The notes under the pieces are model-generated. The model searched no databases and had not been told where the DNA came from. It saw nothing but the letters and a program-made list of their open reading frames with translations. 64,000 nt of DNA from Hyalangium ruber (lineage in GTDB: Bacteria; Myxococcota; Myxococcia; Myxococcales; Myxococcaceae), in contig NZ_JAXIVS010000006.1 in NCBI RefSeq assembly GCF_034259325.1, positions 310,001-374,000 of the forward strand, read 5' to 3'. A program made the translations under genes and the position numbers. Below, in pieces: positions 35,058-46,473 of the stretch (position 1 is its first letter; each line of letters opens with the position of its first letter).

Positions 35058-35504
35058 TCAGGCCTGGGCGGTAGGGGCTTGCTTGCGCGACTCGGGCTTG
35101 TCCAGGCGGCCGCGCGGCCGGCGCACCAGCCGCAGCCCGGTCCACGTCGGGTCGATGAGGCAGATCTTGTTGTCCACCATGCCGATGTCGAGCGCGGCCT
35201 GGCGGATGAAGTCCTCGGACAGCGAGCTCTTGATGCCCTCGCCGCTGGGCCAGCACACCCAGATGCCGCCGGTGAGCGCCATGGCGCGCGAGAGGGCAGG
35301 CAGGCGCTGGACGAGCTCGTGCGCATCCGAGGTGAAGAAGAGGATGACGTCCAACCCGGACTGGGCGGTGATGAGGAACTCCACGCCCTCGGGCAGCGGG
35401 TTGAGGCGCTGGACGAAGCCGCGCGGGGGGTTGATGACGGAGACCTTGTGACCGGCCCGGATGCCGAGCATCGCGGGCAGGGAGGCCATCGTGTACGGCG
35501 TCAT
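35058..35504 (-). CDS. DUF3052 domain protein
   Basis: 148 residues. Conserved [55 protein letters not shown] and [20 protein letters not shown], the DUF3052 pattern. No signal peptide. It starts inside the acylphosphatase stop (ATGA, 4 bp), so the two are coupled. Function is unknown. Confidence 0.88.
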   Translation of the reverse strand: MTPYTMASLPAMLGIRAGHKVSVINPPRGFVQRLNPLPEGVEFLITAQSGLDVILFFTSDAHELVQRLPALSRAMALTGGIWVCWPSGEGIKSSLSEDFIRQAALDIGMVDNKICLIDPTWTGLRLVRRPRGRLDKPESRKQAPTAQA

Positions 35505-35785
35505 GACGTGCGCTCCACGGTGAAGGTGCGGAACTCTCCGGTGGGCTCGCTGTCCGCGCGCTCGACGTCCGTCACGCGCGCGGAAACGGGGCCCCGGTGG
35601 CACCAGCGGATGAAGTCCTCGAGCGCGGCGGGCTCGCCCTCGGCCACGGCCTCCACGGAGCCGTCGTCGCGGTTGCGCACCCAGCCGGTGAGGCCCAGTC
35701 GGGCGGCCTCGACGCGGGTGCTCTCCCGGAAGAAGACGCCCTGCACCTTGCCCCGTATCCGCAGGCTCACGCGCTGGATGCCCAT
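35501..35785 (-). CDS. acyP: Acylphosphatase
   Basis: 94 residues: [16 protein letters not shown] with the catalytic Arg, [15 protein letters not shown] with the catalytic Asn, and a normal C-terminus. It hydrolyses acyl phosphates. It lies 20 bp downstream of ligA and overlaps DUF3052. Confidence 0.93.
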   Translation of the reverse strand: MGIQRVSLRIRGKVQGVFFRESTRVEAARLGLTGWVRNRDDGSVEAVAEGEPAALEDFIRWCHRGPVSARVTDVERADSEPTGEFRTFTVERTS

Positions 35786-35805
35786 TGTGCCCGCCTCCTC
35801 GACTC

Positions 35806-38442
<2,637 letters not shown>

Positions 38443-40062
38443 ATGCGCAAAGCCCGTTCAACCAAAGAGAAGGCCCCGGACATCGAGGTCGAGGCCGAAG
38501 AGCGCCCCAAGCGCCGCCGCACCACCACCGCCAAGGCCGCCCCCGAGCGGGAGGAGCCCGAGAAGCCCGCTCGTCGCCGCACCCGCCGCGCGGACGAGGG
38601 CGAGGCCGAGGCCGCTGACGCCGGTGAGCAGGCCGCCGAGCCGCCTCGCCCCGTGCTCACGCCCATGCCGCGCCCCGTGCGCGACGAGGAGTTCCAGGAG
38701 GCCCGCGCCGTCGCCGCCGCCGAGCCCCCCGCCGCTCCCGCCGCTCCCGAGCCCGCCGAGACGCCCTCCATCACCGAGGTGACGCGCGATGGCGCCCCGA
38801 TGCAGGTCATCAAGCTCAATGACCTGAAGCGGATGAAGATCACCGAGCTGTCGAAGATGGCCCACGACTTCAACATCGAGGGCTACCAGGGTCTGAAGAA
38901 GCAGGACCTCATCTTCGCGCTGCTGTCGGGCATCGCCGACAAGCGCTTCGAGGTCCACGCGGAAGGGGTGCTGGAACTGCTCAGCGACGGCTTCGGCTTC
39001 CTGCGCAGCTCCGACAGCGACTACCAGCCCAGCCCGGACGACATCTACGTGTCCCCCTCGCAGGTGCGCCGCTTCAACCTGCGCCCCGGCGATACGGTGA
39101 CGGGCCCCATCCGCCAGCCCCGCGAGGGCGAGCGCTTCTTCGCGCTGCAGAAGGTGGACCGGGTCAACTTCGTGGATCCGCTGTCCGAGGCGGCGCGCGA
39201 GCGCATCCTCTTCGACAACCTCACGCCGCTCTACCCCACGCGCAAGCTGAAGCTGGAGCACGAGGGGTCGGAGATGACGACCCGCATCATCGACATGTTC
39301 TGCCCCATCGGCATGGGCCAGCGCTGCCTCATCGTGGCGCCTCCCAAGGCCGGTAAGACGGTGCTGCTGCAGAACATCGCCCACGCCATTGCCAAGAACC
39401 ACCCGGATGTCTACCTCATGGTGCTGCTGGTGGATGAGCGCCCGGAAGAGGTGACGGACATGGAGCGCAGCGTGCGCGGCGAGGTGGTGTCCTCCACCTT
39501 CGACGAGCCGGCCACGCGCCACGTTCAGGTGGCGGAGATGGTCATCGACAAGGCCAAGCGCCTGGTCGAGCAGAAGTACGACGTCTGCATCCTCCTGGAC
39601 TCCATCACCCGTCTGGCGCGCGCCTACAACACGGTGGTGCCGGCCTCCGGCAAGATTCTCTCCGGTGGTGTGGACGCCAACGCGCTGCACAAGCCCAAGC
39701 GCTTCTTCGGCGCCGCGCGCAACATCGAGGAGGGTGGCAGCCTCACCATCATCGGCACCGCGCTCATCGACACCGGCAGCCGCATGGACGAAGTGATTTT
39801 CGAGGAGTTCAAGGGCACCGGTAACTCGGAAATCGTCCTGGACCGCAAGCTCTTCGAGAAGCGCATCTTCCCGTGCCTCGACATCAACAAGTCGGGCACG
39901 CGCAAGGAAGAGCTGCTGCTGGGCCAGTCGGACCTCATCCGCATCACCGCGCTGCGCCAGGTGCTGCACCCCTTCACGCCGATCGACGCGATGGAGTTCG
40001 TGCTCAAGCACATGCGCCCCACCGCTTCCAACCCCGAGTTCCTCGGGTCGATGAACCGCTAG
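38443..40062 (+). CDS. rho: Transcription termination factor Rho
   Basis: 539 residues from ATG 38443. The first 120 residues are an added basic/Ala/Pro-rich region ([17 protein letters not shown] style). Rho_N helix bundle near 130 ([18 protein letters not shown]), RNA-binding cold-shock fold ([36 protein letters not shown]), Walker [13 protein letters not shown], Walker B region [16 protein letters not shown]. Hexameric RNA-dependent ATPase that ends transcripts. Actinobacteria-like N-extensions are known to widen RNA binding; here this is inference. Confidence 0.95.
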   Translation: MRKARSTKEKAPDIEVEAEERPKRRRTTTAKAAPEREEPEKPARRRTRRADEGEAEAADAGEQAAEPPRPVLTPMPRPVRDEEFQEARAVAAAEPPAAPAAPEPAETPSITEVTRDGAPMQVIKLNDLKRMKITELSKMAHDFNIEGYQGLKKQDLIFALLSGIADKRFEVHAEGVLELLSDGFGFLRSSDSDYQPSPDDIYVSPSQVRRFNLRPGDTVTGPIRQPREGERFFALQKVDRVNFVDPLSEAARERILFDNLTPLYPTRKLKLEHEGSEMTTRIIDMFCPIGMGQRCLIVAPPKAGKTVLLQNIAHAIAKNHPDVYLMVLLVDERPEEVTDMERSVRGEVVSSTFDEPATRHVQVAEMVIDKAKRLVEQKYDVCILLDSITRLARAYNTVVPASGKILSGGVDANALHKPKRFFGAARNIEEGGSLTIIGTALIDTGSRMDEVIFEEFKGTGNSEIVLDRKLFEKRIFPCLDINKSGTRKEELLLGQSDLIRITALRQVLHPFTPIDAMEFVLKHMRPTASNPEFLGSMNR

Positions 40063-40075
40063 CAAGGAGCCCTGT

Positions 40076-40387
40076 ATGCGCCGCACCCGCTTCGGACGAC
40101 TGGCCACCCTCGCCTTGGGGGTGGTTTTGGGATTCGGAGTGGGGTGCGAGCCCATCGATCCAGAGCTCGGAGAGATCCCCATCGGGCTCTCCGACGCGAT
40201 CTGCTACCGCGACAGCGACTGCGCCCCCAACGGGTGCTGCGGCGAGGCCACCAACCCCACGCATGTCTCCGAGGCGCCCAGCTGTGTCAACGTGCGCTGT
40301 GACGGGACCTGCACGCCCAACAGCATCGACTGCGGGCGCTGCATCGCCGTGTGCCGCGACTCGCGCTGCGCCGCGGCCTGCCAGTAG
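40076..40387 (+). CDS. Small Cys-rich lipoprotein
   Basis: 103 residues. Lipoprotein signal peptide (LALGVVLGFGVGC) with Cys24, then 75 residues with about a dozen Cys in pairs (CYRDSDCAPNGCC, CDGTCTPNSIDCGRCIAVC). Disulfide-rich outer-surface proteins of this kind are common and uncharacterised in myxobacteria. It lies 13 bp after rho. Confidence 0.75.
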   Translation: MRRTRFGRLATLALGVVLGFGVGCEPIDPELGEIPIGLSDAICYRDSDCAPNGCCGEATNPTHVSEAPSCVNVRCDGTCTPNSIDCGRCIAVCRDSRCAAACQ

Positions 40388-40393
40388 AACGTC

Positions 40394-41581
40394 TCAGGGG
40401 TTCGGCGGAGCGATGACCGGCGCCGGCTGGGCCTTGAGGCGCGCGTAGTCGAAGCACGCCACGAAGACGGCGGCGATGGGCACCGCGAACAGCGCGCCCA
40501 CCAGCCCGAAGAGGCGCTCCCCGGCAATCAGGCTGAAGGCCACGATGACCGGGTGGATGCGCGCCGCCGAGCCCATGATCTTCGGGTTGAGGAAGTAGGC
40601 CTCCAGCGCGTGGATGCCGATGATCCACACCAGGATGGCAAACGCCTTCTGGAACCCGTCCGCCAGCGCGATGACGACGATGGGCACCGAGCTGAGGATG
40701 CTGCCAAAGATGGGGATGAGGCTCAGCAGCGTGGCGATGGTGGCCAGCAGGAAGGCGAACTTCACCCCGAACACCAGCAGGCCGATGCCCGTGAGCACCC
40801 CGTTCACCAGGCAGATGGTCACCTGGCCGCGGACGACACCCGACAGCGAGCGGTCGATGCGATCCACCAGCACGCGCGCGTCAGCGGCGTACTCGGGCGG
40901 GATGAGGGTGCCGAAGTAGCTGCGGATGCCCTGCGCGTCGATGGAGAAGAACGCGCCCACCATCAGGATGAAGAACACCATGAAGACGCCGGCGACCACG
41001 CCGCCGATGATGGTGCGGGAGATGGTGACGATGTTGCCCAGGTTCTCGCGCACCAGCACCGCCAGCCGGGCCGCGGAGTCCTTGAGCATCTGCGCCAGGT
41101 CCACCGCGAAGCTGAAGTGCGGCCCGCTCGCCGAAGGGTCGGCGCCCTCCACCGCCCGGTTGGACAGCGCGATGGGGATGCCGTAGCCGCTCAGCCACGC
41201 CTCGGCGCGCTGGGCGACCGACTGGAGGTACTCCGGGGTGAGCGAGTTGGCGAAGGCCAGCGCGTCACGGCTGATGCGCGCCAGCTCGCGGTAGAGCTGC
41301 GGCACCAGCGCGATGAAGAACAGGTACACGCCCACGAAGAACAGGGCGTAGATGAGCAGGATGGCCACCCACCGGGGGATTTGCCTGCCGCCTACGCGGA
41401 GGCGGGTGATGCGGGCCACCAATGGCTGCACGAGGTAGGCGATGAGGGCCGCGCCCGCGAAGGGCATCACCACCGAGCGGAAGGTGATGAGCACCGCCGC
41501 GATGGCCAACCACAGGCACGCGAGGATGATGAGTCGCTTGCGGCGCTCCTCGGGAGGCGTGATATCGGCGGGCTGCAACAT
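40394..41581 (-). CDS. AI-2E family (UPF0118) transporter
   Basis: 395 residues with about seven membrane helices (LIILACLWLAIAAVLIT, WVAILLIYALFFVGVYLFF, GVFMVFFILMVGAFFSI, LVNGVLTGIGLLVFGV, AFLLATIATLLSLIPIFG) and the family signature GSILSSVPIVVIAL plus AYFLNPKIMGSAARIHP. The family includes TqsA-type exporters and Na/H antiporters, so no substrate is assigned. Its ATG overlaps the position where the frame begins after CTGCAACAT. Confidence 0.92.
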   Translation of the reverse strand: MLQPADITPPEERRKRLIILACLWLAIAAVLITFRSVVMPFAGAALIAYLVQPLVARITRLRVGGRQIPRWVAILLIYALFFVGVYLFFIALVPQLYRELARISRDALAFANSLTPEYLQSVAQRAEAWLSGYGIPIALSNRAVEGADPSASGPHFSFAVDLAQMLKDSAARLAVLVRENLGNIVTISRTIIGGVVAGVFMVFFILMVGAFFSIDAQGIRSYFGTLIPPEYAADARVLVDRIDRSLSGVVRGQVTICLVNGVLTGIGLLVFGVKFAFLLATIATLLSLIPIFGSILSSVPIVVIALADGFQKAFAILVWIIGIHALEAYFLNPKIMGSAARIHPVIVAFSLIAGERLFGLVGALFAVPIAAVFVACFDYARLKAQPAPVIAPPNP

Positions 41582-41631
41582 GGCGCGGCTTATGGCAGAG
41601 CCGCCCCCCCGTCACAAGTCCTCTACCCCCC

Positions 41632-42102
41632 TTAGACGATGAGGCCGGAGGGCGGGGGCTGCACCAACCGCAGCTTCGCCTCCACCTTGTCGAGCACCTG
41701 GCTCATCAGCGGCCGCTTCACCCGGCCCTCGGTGGCCTCGCCCAATCCCAACATTTGCTCCACCAACCAGCGGTTGAGAAAGAGCAGCGTCAGCCGGTCC
41801 GTCGGCGCCAGCCCTCGCTCGAGGTAGCGCTTGTTGCGCATGTAGTCGTCATACGCGTCGAACTCGCGCGCCAGCTCCCAGCGCGAGAGCCGCAGCGCCT
41901 CGGTGTAGACGGCCGGGCCCGGCCGGGGCGTGGGCTCCAGGAAGAGCGGCGCGAAGGTGCCGCCCACGTCCAGGTCGATCTCCTGGATGGGCGGCGGCCA
42001 CTGGGTCAGGTCCTTCGCCAGCAGCTTCGCCACCTCCTCCAGGAGGTGGTCCATCATGGGGATGGGCTTGGTCTCGAAGAGGTAGTCCCAGCGCGAAGGC
42101 AT
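41632..42102 (-). CDS. Hypothetical conserved-looking protein
   Basis: 156 residues, soluble, no signal peptide. Acidic, with IQEIDLDVGGTFAPLFLEP and FDAYDDYMRNKRYLERG. The start ATG at 42100-42102 is reasonable. It is co-directional with the lipoprotein gene 14 bp upstream. Not recognised. Confidence 0.65.
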   Translation of the reverse strand: MPSRWDYLFETKPIPMMDHLLEEVAKLLAKDLTQWPPPIQEIDLDVGGTFAPLFLEPTPRPGPAVYTEALRLSRWELAREFDAYDDYMRNKRYLERGLAPTDRLTLLFLNRWLVEQMLGLGEATEGRVKRPLMSQVLDKVEAKLRLVQPPPSGLIV

Positions 42103-42116
42103 CGTGCCAACCTAGC

Positions 42117-42599
42117 TCAGCGTCCGCCGTCCGTGGAGGTGCCGCCGTCGGGAGTGGAGGTGCCCCCGTCCGGAGTGCCTCCATCCGTCGGCTCGCCCTG
42201 GCAGCAGGCGGTGTTGGAGAAGTAGAGGCCCGCCTGCGTACACGAGGCGCGGATGACGCGCTTGTACTCGCTGCAGCCGCTGATGATGCCCTGGGCCCCC
42301 TGGCCATCACAGGTGGGCGCGCCCGAGGTCGTCGGATCACACGAGGCGCTGCCCTCCTGCACGCACAGCGCGCGGGAGCGGAAGAAGCGCTGCGAGTTGA
42401 TGTCTCCGGGGACGATGCTGCACATGGCGCTCTCGCCACACGGCAGGATGTTCGGGCCGTTGGAGCAGGGCCCCACGGTACAGGACGGCTCGCAGTTGAC
42501 GGCGCGGTTCTCCTCGCAGAGGGGGGACTCGGCGCACAGGTCTCGGTCGTTGCAGGCCAGCAGCCACAGCAGGGGAGCAAGGGGAAGGAGGCGGTACAC
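42117..42599 (-). CDS. Cys-rich lipoprotein with Asp-Gly-Gly tail
   Basis: 160 residues. Lipoprotein signal (LLPLAPLLWLLAC, Cys16), about 14 further Cys (CAESPLCEENRAVNCEPSC, CTQAGLYFSNTACC), and a C-terminal TDGGTPDGG linker repeat like the one in BatC. Probably an outer-membrane surface protein. No function can be assigned. Confidence 0.75.
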   Translation of the reverse strand: MYRLLPLAPLLWLLACNDRDLCAESPLCEENRAVNCEPSCTVGPCSNGPNILPCGESAMCSIVPGDINSQRFFRSRALCVQEGSASCDPTTSGAPTCDGQGAQGIISGCSEYKRVIRASCTQAGLYFSNTACCQGEPTDGGTPDGGTSTPDGGTSTDGGR

Positions 42600-42612
42600 A
42601 GGGGGGCTCCAG

Positions 42613-43350
42613 TCAGGGAAAGCGTTCCAGGAAGTTCACCAGGATCTGTCGTCCGGCGGGAGTGGGAGCGATGGCCGACAGCAGCCGGGGCACGCGCTCT
42701 CCGGGCGGCACGCCGCGCGCGGTGGCCTCCGCCTCCAGCCGCTCCGCCCGCGCCTGGATGAGCGCCTGCATGGCGGCTGGCTGCACCTCCGGGTGGAACT
42801 GCACGCCGCGCGTATGCGGACGGAAGGCCAGCGCCTGCACCGCCGTGTTGGTGTTGCCCGCCAGCACCACCGCGCCCGCGGGAGGCTCCGGGACGATGTC
42901 CTCGTGGGTGGCCTGCACGGCGATGGTCTCGGACAAGCCCTGGAAGAGCGGGTCGGCTCGGCCGTGCTCCGTCAGGCGGACCTCCACCGTGCCAATCTCC
43001 CGGCCCTGGGGGTTTCGCACCACCCGGCCGCCATAGGCATGCGCCAGCAGTTGGTGGCCAAAGCACACCCCCAGCACCGGGATGCCCCGCTCCTCCGCGC
43101 CCACCATGAGCTCCGCGGCACGCTCCATCCACGGCTCCAGTCGGGTGACGGACAGTGGTGAGCCCGTCATCATCACCGCGTCATAGCCCGAGATGTCCGT
43201 CGGCAGCTTCGCTCCCTGGTGGGCGGCCACGATGTCGAATCGATAACCGGACAGTCCAAGCGTCTGGAGGAACCACCGGTCGTAGTCGCCCACCGAGAGG
43301 CGGACCGAGGCCGCGGCTTCTCCCGCTTTCAGCAACAGAACGTTCTTCAC
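42613..43350 (-). CDS. Class I glutamine amidotransferase-like hydrolase
   Basis: 245 residues from a GTG at 43348-43350 with GGGAGG eight bases upstream. Catalytic Cys in VLGVCFGHQLLAHA, catalytic His in VQFHPEV with a Glu beside it, and VMMTGSPLSV early on. GMP-synthase-type amidotransferase fold standing alone. It is divergent from the aldehyde dehydrogenase/GS-like/alcohol dehydrogenase operon (117 bp between). Stand-alone enzymes like this can hydrolyse gamma-glutamyl amides, which would fit that operon; this is inference. Confidence 0.85.
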   Translation of the reverse strand: MKNVLLLKAGEAAASVRLSVGDYDRWFLQTLGLSGYRFDIVAAHQGAKLPTDISGYDAVMMTGSPLSVTRLEPWMERAAELMVGAEERGIPVLGVCFGHQLLAHAYGGRVVRNPQGREIGTVEVRLTEHGRADPLFQGLSETIAVQATHEDIVPEPPAGAVVLAGNTNTAVQALAFRPHTRGVQFHPEVQPAAMQALIQARAERLEAEATARGVPPGERVPRLLSAIAPTPAGRQILVNFLERFP

Positions 43351-43467
43351 CGCACGCCTCCCGGCCCTGGGTTGCCGCACTCGGCGGGCATCCCTACCGT
43401 TTTACGCCGATCTTGATCGGCGCCCGAGCCCGCGAGTCCTCGCGTCCGGGCCCTCCTAGGAGTCTCC

Positions 43468-44958
43468 ATGACCGACGCTCGTTCGCTCACGCCCCAGCTC
43501 CCCGCGGCCAAGCTGCTCATCGACGGCCAGCTTGTGGACCCCGTGGAAGCGGGAACCCTTACCGTGACGAACCCCGCTACCGGGGAGAAGATTTGTGACG
43601 TGCCCTCCGCCACGGGCGCCGATGTGGACAAGGCGGTGAAGGCCGCGCGCCGCGCGTTCGAGTCCGGACCGTGGAGCAAGATGAACCCCAGCGAGCGCGG
43701 CAAGCTCATCCGCAAGCTGTCGGATCTGCTCTGGCAGCGCCGCGAGGAGTTCGCCCTCGTCGAGTCGATGAACAACGGCAAGACGTTCCGTCAGGCCATC
43801 ACCGGCGATGTGGCGCCCGGCGCCGCCACGCTGTCCTACTTCGCCGACTGGGCCAACAAGATCACCGGCGAGGTGCTGCCGGTGGACGGCCCCTTCCTCA
43901 CCTACTGCCTCAAGGAGCCGGTGGGCGTGGTGGGCGCCATCGTTCCGTGGAACTACCCCACGTGCCTGCTGTGCTGGAAGCTGGGCCCGGCGCTCGCGTC
44001 CGGCTGCACCGTGGTGGTGAAGCCCTCGGAACTCACCCCGCTCACCGCCCTCAAGCTGGGCGCGCTCGCCCTGGAGGCGGGCTTCCCGCCGGGCGTGCTC
44101 AACGTGGTGACGGGCTACGGCGACCCCGCGGGCGAGGCGCTCGCGCGGCACCCGGACGTGGACAAGATCTCCTTCACCGGCTCGGGGCGCACCGCGCGCC
44201 GGCTGCTTCAGGCCTCGGCCAACAGCAACCTCAAGAAGCTGACGCTGGAGCTGGGCGGCAAGAGCCCGCAGATCGTCCTCCCGGACGCCGACTTCGCCAC
44301 CGCCGTGGAGGCGTGCTTCTGGGGCATTTTCAGCAACAAGGGGGAGATCTGCAACGCGGGCAGCCGCGTGCTCGTGCATGAGAAGGCCTATGACGCGTTC
44401 GTCGGCCAGCTCACCGAGCGCGCCAAGAAGATGCGCGTGGGTGACCCGCTGGATGCCGCCACGGAGATGGGCGCGCAGATCAGCCCTCGCCAGCTCGAGA
44501 CCATTCTCAGCTACGTGGACAGCGGCAAGCGCCAGGGCGCGAAGCTGCTGGTGGGCGGCGAGCGCGACACGCAGGGCACCAAGGCCAAGGGCCTCTTCAT
44601 GCAGCCCACCATCTTCGGAGACGTGCAGCCGGAGATGAAGATCGCCCAGGAGGAGATCTTCGGTCCGGTGCTGAGCTGCATCCGCTTCCGGGACGAGGCA
44701 CACGCGCTGGAGATCGCCAACGGCACCCAGTACGGCCTGGCCGCCTCCATCTGGACACGCGACGTGGCCAAGGCGCACGCCATGGCGCGCAAGGTGAAGA
44801 GCGGCGTGGTGTGGATCAACTGCTTCAACGAGTTCGACGATGCCGCGCCCTTCGGTGGCTACAAGGAGTCGGGCTGGGGCCGGGACCTTTCACATCACGC
44901 CCTGGAGGGTTACCTCCAGTACAAGGCCGTGTGGACGAAGCTGCCCGCGGACCTCTGA
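43468..44958 (+). CDS. NAD(P)-dependent aldehyde dehydrogenase
   Basis: 496 residues with catalytic Glu in LTLELGGKSPQIV, catalytic Cys in NKGEICNAGSR, nucleotide site FTGSGRTARR and PWNYPTCLLCWKLGPALASG. Betaine/gamma-aminobutyraldehyde dehydrogenase-like. It begins a three-gene operon, 28 bp before the GS-like gene. With a gamma-glutamyl-amine ligase next to it, the substrate may be a gamma-glutamyl-aminoaldehyde (as for PuuC). Confidence 0.92.
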   Translation: MTDARSLTPQLPAAKLLIDGQLVDPVEAGTLTVTNPATGEKICDVPSATGADVDKAVKAARRAFESGPWSKMNPSERGKLIRKLSDLLWQRREEFALVESMNNGKTFRQAITGDVAPGAATLSYFADWANKITGEVLPVDGPFLTYCLKEPVGVVGAIVPWNYPTCLLCWKLGPALASGCTVVVKPSELTPLTALKLGALALEAGFPPGVLNVVTGYGDPAGEALARHPDVDKISFTGSGRTARRLLQASANSNLKKLTLELGGKSPQIVLPDADFATAVEACFWGIFSNKGEICNAGSRVLVHEKAYDAFVGQLTERAKKMRVGDPLDAATEMGAQISPRQLETILSYVDSGKRQGAKLLVGGERDTQGTKAKGLFMQPTIFGDVQPEMKIAQEEIFGPVLSCIRFRDEAHALEIANGTQYGLAASIWTRDVAKAHAMARKVKSGVVWINCFNEFDDAAPFGGYKESGWGRDLSHHALEGYLQYKAVWTKLPADL

Positions 44959-44986
44959 TTTCTCTCAAGGACAAGGACGCGTACCG

Positions 44987-46444
44987 ATGGCAATCCGTCC
45001 CAAGGCAAAGGTCATCTCCCACCCGGTCATGGCGCGTCGCGCGCGCGCCAAGGAGAAGGTGGATGCGGCGCGCACCGTCATGCGAGAGCCGGGCGGGGTG
45101 GACTTCCTTCGCAAGTGGTTCGAGGAGAAGGGCGTCCGCAAGGTGAAGCTGGGCGCGGTGGACATCGACGGGGTATGGCGCGGCAAGTACATCTCCCTCG
45201 ACAAGTTCTTCTCCGCGGCCAAGGGCGGCCTGGGCTTCTGCGACGTCGTGTTCGGCTGGGACCTGGCCGACGAGCTGCTCGACAACACGCAGGTGACGGG
45301 CTGGCACACGGGCTACCCGGACGCGAACGCGCGGGTGGACGTGTCCACCGGCCGCATCATCCCCTGGGAGCCGGACACCGCGGCCTTCCTGCTCGACTTC
45401 GTCAACAAGGACGGCTCGCCCTTCGGCGCCAGCCCACGCCAGCTCCTGCAGAAGATCGGCCGGCGCGCGCGGGACATGGGGTACCTGCCCAAGTTCGGCG
45501 CCGAGTACGAGTTCTTCATCTTCAAGGAGACGCCGCAGTCGCTGAAGGAGAAGGGGTTCCAGAACCTCACCCCGCTCACCCCGGGCATGTTCGGCTACTC
45601 GTGGCTGCGTACCTCGCTCAGCGCTCCGCTGGTGCATGCCATCATCGACGGGTGCAACGCCTTCGGGGTGGACATCGAGGGCTTCCACACCGAGACGGGC
45701 CCCGGCGTGTTCGAGGCCGCCATCCGCTACGACGACCTGGAGAAGTCGGCGGACAAGGCGGTGCTCTTCAAGACGGTGGTGAAGGAGATCTGCGCCCGCC
45801 ACGGGCTCACCGCCTGCTTCATGGCCAAGGTGAACGCGAAGCTGCCGGGATGCTCGGGGCACGTGCATCAGTCGCTGTGGAACATGAAGGGCGACCGGAA
45901 CACCTTCCATGACGAGAGCGTGCCAGATGGCATGAGCCAGACGATGCGGCACTACATCGGCGGGCAGGTGTCGCTGATGCCGGAGTTCACCGCGCTCTAC
46001 TGGCCCACGGTGAACAGCTACAAGCGCAGCGTGGAGAACACGTGGGCGCCCACCACCGCCACGTGGGGTCAGGAGAACCGCACCACGGCCATCCGCGTCA
46101 TCGGCGACAGCCCCAAGTCCATGCGGCTGGAGTACCGCCAGCTCGCCGCGGACATGAACGCCTATATCGGCATGGCGGCGAGCCTCGCCGCGGGCCTGTG
46201 GGGCGTGGAGAACAAGGTGGAGCCGCCGCCCATGTGCTCGGGCAACGGCTACGAGGCCAACGCCCAGCCGCTGCCGCGCAACCTCAAGGAGGCGGTGGAG
46301 CTGCTGGAGCGCTCCGACCGGGCGCGCGAGCTGCTCGGCGAGGACTTCGTGGACCACTACGTGCGCACGCGCAAGTGGGAGGTGCGCCAGTACGAGCGCG
46401 CCGTCACCAACTGGGAGCTCGAACGCTACATGGAGCTCATCTGA
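44987..46444 (+). CDS. Glutamine-synthetase-like gamma-glutamyl amine ligase
   Basis: 485 residues, PuuA/GlnT type rather than housekeeping GlnA: GAEYEFFIFKETP, NAKLPGCSGHVHQSLWNMKG, RLEYRQLAADMNAYIGMAAS. No adenylylation tyrosine loop is visible. Such enzymes attach glutamate to an amine (putrescine, ethanolamine and others) using ATP. Upstream ribosome site is the AAGGACGCG just before ATG 44987. The two dehydrogenase neighbours suggest an amino alcohol or polyamine substrate. Confidence 0.88.
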   Translation: MAIRPKAKVISHPVMARRARAKEKVDAARTVMREPGGVDFLRKWFEEKGVRKVKLGAVDIDGVWRGKYISLDKFFSAAKGGLGFCDVVFGWDLADELLDNTQVTGWHTGYPDANARVDVSTGRIIPWEPDTAAFLLDFVNKDGSPFGASPRQLLQKIGRRARDMGYLPKFGAEYEFFIFKETPQSLKEKGFQNLTPLTPGMFGYSWLRTSLSAPLVHAIIDGCNAFGVDIEGFHTETGPGVFEAAIRYDDLEKSADKAVLFKTVVKEICARHGLTACFMAKVNAKLPGCSGHVHQSLWNMKGDRNTFHDESVPDGMSQTMRHYIGGQVSLMPEFTALYWPTVNSYKRSVENTWAPTTATWGQENRTTAIRVIGDSPKSMRLEYRQLAADMNAYIGMAASLAAGLWGVENKVEPPPMCSGNGYEANAQPLPRNLKEAVELLERSDRARELLGEDFVDHYVRTRKWEVRQYERAVTNWELERYMELI

Positions 46445-46473
46445 GCCACACGGGAAGGACCGGGTCCATTACG

